From Gymnothorax reevesii (Eukaryota > Chordata > Actinopteri > Anguilliformes > Muraenidae), in the NCBI GenBank assembly GCA_029721435.1, contig CM056583.1:54291620-54355619 (forward strand): a stretch of DNA of 64,000 bases, given 5' to 3'. Shown piece by piece: positions 60,238-64,000 of this stretch (position 1 is its first letter; every line of letters begins with the position of its first letter). The position numbers and the translations under genes are program-made. The notes under the pieces are model-generated. The model was not told the origin of the DNA and searched no databases. It saw only the letters and a program-made list of their open reading frames with translations.

Positions 60238-60490
60238 AAATAACAAGTGGACATGGTCTGCAACATTCCCCGCCAATCGTGCGCTTCTTATTTTCGAACT
60301 CCATCAAGGCCTTTATAGTCTGAAGCTACACACCAAATTTGGTTACTGTATCTGTAGTAGTTTCTGAGTAAAGCTGTCCCCTTTATCTCGGACGGACAGA
60401 CAGACGCACGCACGGACGCACGCACGGAAGAACGGACGGAGGTCAAACCTATATCCCCCTCCCACTTCGTGTTGGCAAGGGATAATAATG
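60238..60490. repeat. Dispersed repeat tail with GGACG/CACGCACGG tract
   Basis: Begins directly after the array and ends GTGTTGGCAAGGGATAATAATG. It has GGACGGACAGACAGACGC and CACTTCGTGTTGGCAAGG. Its composition resembles the end of the 43960-45250 block, so it is probably another mobile-element fragment. Confidence 0.55.
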
Positions 60491-63136
60491 ATGTTCAAAC
60501 TTTTCAGCAGTCAATAGTAAAGATCTACAGAAGATACTACCAGTTTGCCAGACCTTCTAGTAAAGTGTGACCAAACTTCCCCCAGACCTCCAATTTAGAC
60601 TAACAGCATGTATTTATAATTTAGCACTCCTAAATGGGGCAAAAACAGTCTGTTGCCTTTATCAGAAGCAGACGGGAGTAAGAGAAAAAGAAGGAAAGCT
60701 GCCATTTTACTGGGCAGGGCTCTGACTCCCTCCCGCAGGACGGGCTGGGACCCTGGTGGAGGCACGCTTGAGGGGGCGGCGGGTGCAGGGCACTGGCCCC
60801 TGGCCTCGGCCCAACGGCCTCGAAAACGCAGCTGTGCGTGTTCGGAAAAGTGGCACCGGTGACCGTAATTTGCCTTCCATGCACTATAATAAAAGATCAA
60901 AGAGGCAAACGTGTCATTAACAAGGCCCAAGTCGAGCGCCTGTGTTTTTCGGCACTAAATACACGATTGCAGTTGTCTGCGGATCACGCGCCCAAAGCCA
61001 AACAGAAAACAGAGAGCTTCAGATAGTTAATACTCGCGAGGCTGAGTGAATCTGTTTAATCCGTTTCACAAAGACCAGTGGACAGCACAGCCCTGGGGTC
61101 CAGGACTGTAATTCAGTCGGGATAAAGAAATAATTCAACTAAAACAGATGAGGTTTTTATGAAATTGAAAAGAAATAACAAGTGTGAAATTTAAACAAAT
61201 CAACGGAGCCAAGGGCTACTGTTTCACCCACTTATGTAAATATATACATTCATCAGTATATGGTGAGCAAGATCATCTCTGTTATGTTAGGATGAAATGA
61301 CACACCGAGCATTAGTTTAAAACATGGACTGCCGGCTTCAACGTGAGGGCATTTGGAATTTGTAAATTACAACTATATAATACTGTAGGATACACAATGT
61401 ATGTTTGTATGTAACTTTTCACAACTTAACTGGGGTAACTAGTGTGTAATTCAGATACTTTCTGGCTTCATTCCTTAATGTGGCAAAGAACACCAAGGAG
61501 AAAAGATTGCTCATTCCCTTGAGTTGAACATCAATCTTTTTTCTGTCTTTGCGATGGCACTTGTGCTGTTATCCTGCCGTTGAGAGTCCTTTCAGTTTTA
61601 CCAGCATCATAAGGTCTACATCCAGCAAACATGTCTGCCCGACATGCAGATGACGTATATAACGCGATATAGTCATGATCTGCACGTCGGGTAGACGTCT
61701 CATGTTTGCTGGGCAAGGACACTAAATCATGTGGACTAGGATATGAACCTTCTCATTCTGAAGGGGTTTACAGACTCATCTATGAGGCATAGCAGTAAGG
61801 GCGCCAACACTAGGTCATATATGGCTGACCTCTCAACTGGCACCCTTATCTTCATTAATCATGAGACTGCTGGGGGTTGCAGCATAATGAATTTTAAAGT
61901 ATACAGAAGTAGGTTGCCAATTCAAATCCAACCAACTGCCACCAAAATTATCGGATAGCACTTCAGATTGTAGCCTGACAATGAGTAACCAAAGTTCTGA
62001 AGGTTTTAGGACCAAGACTTGGAATTTTCTTGACTGGTCTCCACATTCACATGATCCAAATTCAATTAAACATATGCTACTCTTGCTGTTAACAAAACCC
62101 ATGTCCAACAAATTCTGATGGACCACTGTGTCTGCATTTTGATGCCAATATGCTGGTTCCGGTGGGAATATATTAAATGCAATTCATCCCCTGGTTCATG
62201 TGACTTTTCAGTTCACTTCCAGTATCTTCTTAGTCACCTTCTAATAATTCGCCTCCAAATTCCATATTCTCCTTCACATGTTTTCCTTCATCTCCAGGGG
62301 CAAATAACAGACCCGTTATTCATTTGGTATTGTTGATGATCCAGGAGCAGGACACAAAAGGCACTCAGTGCGGCTGGATAATAAAGGCGCTTCTGACCCC
62401 GATCTTTCCAGCAGTGCCGTGACGCGCAGGAAAAACAGGGCTAACTGCAGCCAGGCCGCCACTTTCGGGTCCCCTCTCCGTCAGTTATCAGCCTTTGTCT
62501 CGCGGACGCTTATCACAGCTAGCACATCAGGAAACTGCCCGGGGCCTCGAGCAACAATGGTGGGGCGTTTGTCCTCTTGGGATGGAGCGTCTGTGCCCAC
62601 ACCCTGTCAATGTTCAGTATGGGAGCTGAAAGGGGGGGGGATTCAGGCTGGGATTCCCCCTTGCAGCAGGGCAAAAATAGATTAAATGATCCATTATTCC
62701 AAATTTTCCACAGGGTATCAAGAACATTATGTACAACTCCTAATAAATGGCCTGCTATTGAATGTGCGCACGCGCACATGTATGTGCTTGTGCGTTTGCT
62801 CGTGTGGGTTTATTTTATAAGACGGTAAGCAGAGAAAAAATTTCCTTTGACCATTTAATAACTCTCTAAAGTTCTATAGTATAATGCTAATTATAAAGTT
62901 GGCAAACACTGAATAATGTACAGACATTAACAGAAAGTAGCTTCATACTAGTGCAAGTGGTGTGCACAGGATTACATGGAGTCGATGACCAGTCTGAGCA
63001 GCAGTCTTAACGACCAGTGGGAGCTCATGCCGCGCTGCATAGCGCTCTCAGAGCAAGCCGCGTTAACAGAGCAGTCCGCTGTGCCTCTCCACGCCCCATT
63101 CTTCTCCCTTTTCTTTGGCATGACCGCGAGCCAACT
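60491..63136 (-). other. mef2c: mef2c upstream intron (or 5' flank), second part
   Basis: No exon recognised on the minus strand. GC-rich, non-repetitive stretches at 60690-61025 and 62370-62620 look like candidate conserved regulatory DNA. A hairpin element lies at 61621-61712. Confidence 0.55.
61621..61712. mobile_element. Short foldback hairpin element
   Basis: Arms CCAGCAAACATGTCTGCCCG (61622 on) and CGGGTAGACGTCTCATGTTTGCTGG (to 61712) pair with small bulges around a loop TATATAACGCGATATA. Typical of very short fish MITEs; no coding capacity. Confidence 0.75.
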
Positions 63137-63146
63137 CTATTTTTAG
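63137..63146. promoter_or_regulatory. mef2c: MEF2 binding site 1
   Basis: CTATTTTTAG fits the MEF2 consensus YTA(A/T)4TAR perfectly (CTAAAAATAG on the gene strand). It is paired with a second identical site 22 bp away. Confidence 0.75.
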
Positions 63147-63158
63147 CCACGCTCCACT

Positions 63159-63168
63159 CTATTTTTAG
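63159..63168. promoter_or_regulatory. mef2c: MEF2 binding site 2
   Basis: A second perfect CTATTTTTAG, same orientation, starting 22 bp after site 1, about two helical turns. The local context (ACTCTATTTTTAG) is also repeated. Confidence 0.75.
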
Positions 63169-64000
63169 ACCACTACCGGTTTTTGATGCGTTTATTAGGG
63201 AAAGAGCACAAAAACACACAGAGAGGAGGGAGCGGGAGCTGGGCGACGGCTCCTGGGCTGAAGTTTGAAAAGAACTCGCCTTGTTGCGTCTCTCTGAATA
63301 GGTCATCCTGCTTCAGCCTGTACCATGGAGGAAAATGGGGTAAAAGAGGAACCAGGGAGGAAAATATATTTACTTTTATAGACAACCGAACTCCAGACAA
63401 ATTGACCGGCATTAATCTGGATCAAAGAGAACTCAAAGACAAGAAAGCGAAAACAAAGCAGCCTCTCTCGCTTTAGAGGAAAAGTGCTTTCACAAGCAGA
63501 TAGATTTTTCACCAGGACTCACAGTTTTTTCCGCTGCATACTTCAGAGTCAAATACTGTGTAATGAGTTCTTAAAGAGGCTGCACACATGGAAGCAAATA
63601 AGTGACAAAAGTATGTGAAAAGTCATTGACTTCTTAACATTGAAATATAAACACCACTGATTTCACAGCATTGAAATATTTTACCCTAAAAACACTTTAT
63701 ATAAATGTAATTGTTCTGCATTGATCTTTTTGATATTAAACTATGAATATTTTATATGTAATTTCAGAAGCTGAGGTTTATGTTTCTTTTTCAATGTTTT
63801 CAAATTTCGATCCTAAAATTGAAGCTCTAGTATTTCAGAAGAAAAATAAAATTGGTGGCTCAAATTCAATTGGTCAAATTCTGACCGGAAAATTTTAGAA
63901 GAAAAAAAATTCAGATACAATATTACTCAAATTCAATCGGTCGGATTGGGATAGTAAAATTCAAGTTAAATATTTTCAGATATCAACATCCAGCCTACTC
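63169..64000. other. Right edge of window, nothing coding recognised
   Basis: No exon recognised. The final 400 bases are AT-rich with the phrase CAAATTCAATTGGTC / CAAATTCAATCGGTC repeated (63860 and 63929), a short local direct repeat. Confidence 0.5.

Overview
The window is vertebrate nuclear DNA, almost certainly from a ray-finned (teleost-type) fish. The evidence is GT-AG introns, a recognisable MEF2C protein split over at least seven exons, an intact mir-9 hairpin, many Tc1 and hAT type DNA transposon relics and long microsatellites. There are no bacterial-style operons. Most open frames over 60 codons are chance frames in intergenic, intronic or repeat DNA.

The only protein-coding gene I can support is the 3' part of mef2c, on the minus strand. 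Seven coding exons run from 52360 down to a stop codon at 32420. All junctions are GT-AG and all phases agree. Together they encode 378 residues: the alpha1 exon, the transactivation region, the p38 target segment, the gamma/SUMO segment and the C-terminal nuclear localisation tail. The exons for the MADS box and MEF2 domain (about the first 86 residues in the family) are not in the window and should lie beyond 64000. The sequence does not settle whether this is mef2ca, mef2cb or a single-copy mef2c.

About 19 kb downstream of the stop codon, on the same strand, is a complete mir-9-2 hairpin (13474-13560) with both mature arms. mir-9-2 and its lncRNA host LINC00461 neighbour MEF2C in mammals, so this is conserved synteny. 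A possible exon of a minus-strand transcript lies at about 6557-6816.

Layout: 1-13470 is intergenic with a Tc1 relic, a 266-bp inverted-repeat element, a foldback MITE and a hAT MITE. 13474-13560 is mir-9-2. 13561-32419 is intergenic DNA plus the mef2c 3'UTR, with a decayed Tc1 (17805-19012), hairpin elements and microsatellites. 32420-52360 is mef2c; its largest intron (36285-47018) holds a truncated Tc1, hairpins and a degenerate repeat block, and the next large one (48532-52216) holds a 1.16-kb element with 280-bp terminal inverted repeats and a THAP-like frame. 52361-64000 is upstream intron (or 5' flank) with a Tc1 copy, an inverted and tandem repeat array (58874-60237) and a pair of perfect MEF2 binding sites near 63140-63168 that suggest autoregulation.

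Functionally, MEF2C is a muscle, neural crest and neuronal transcription factor and miR-9 is a neural progenitor microRNA. Their linkage and shared strand are the main biological content of the window; the rest is mostly mobile-element debris.
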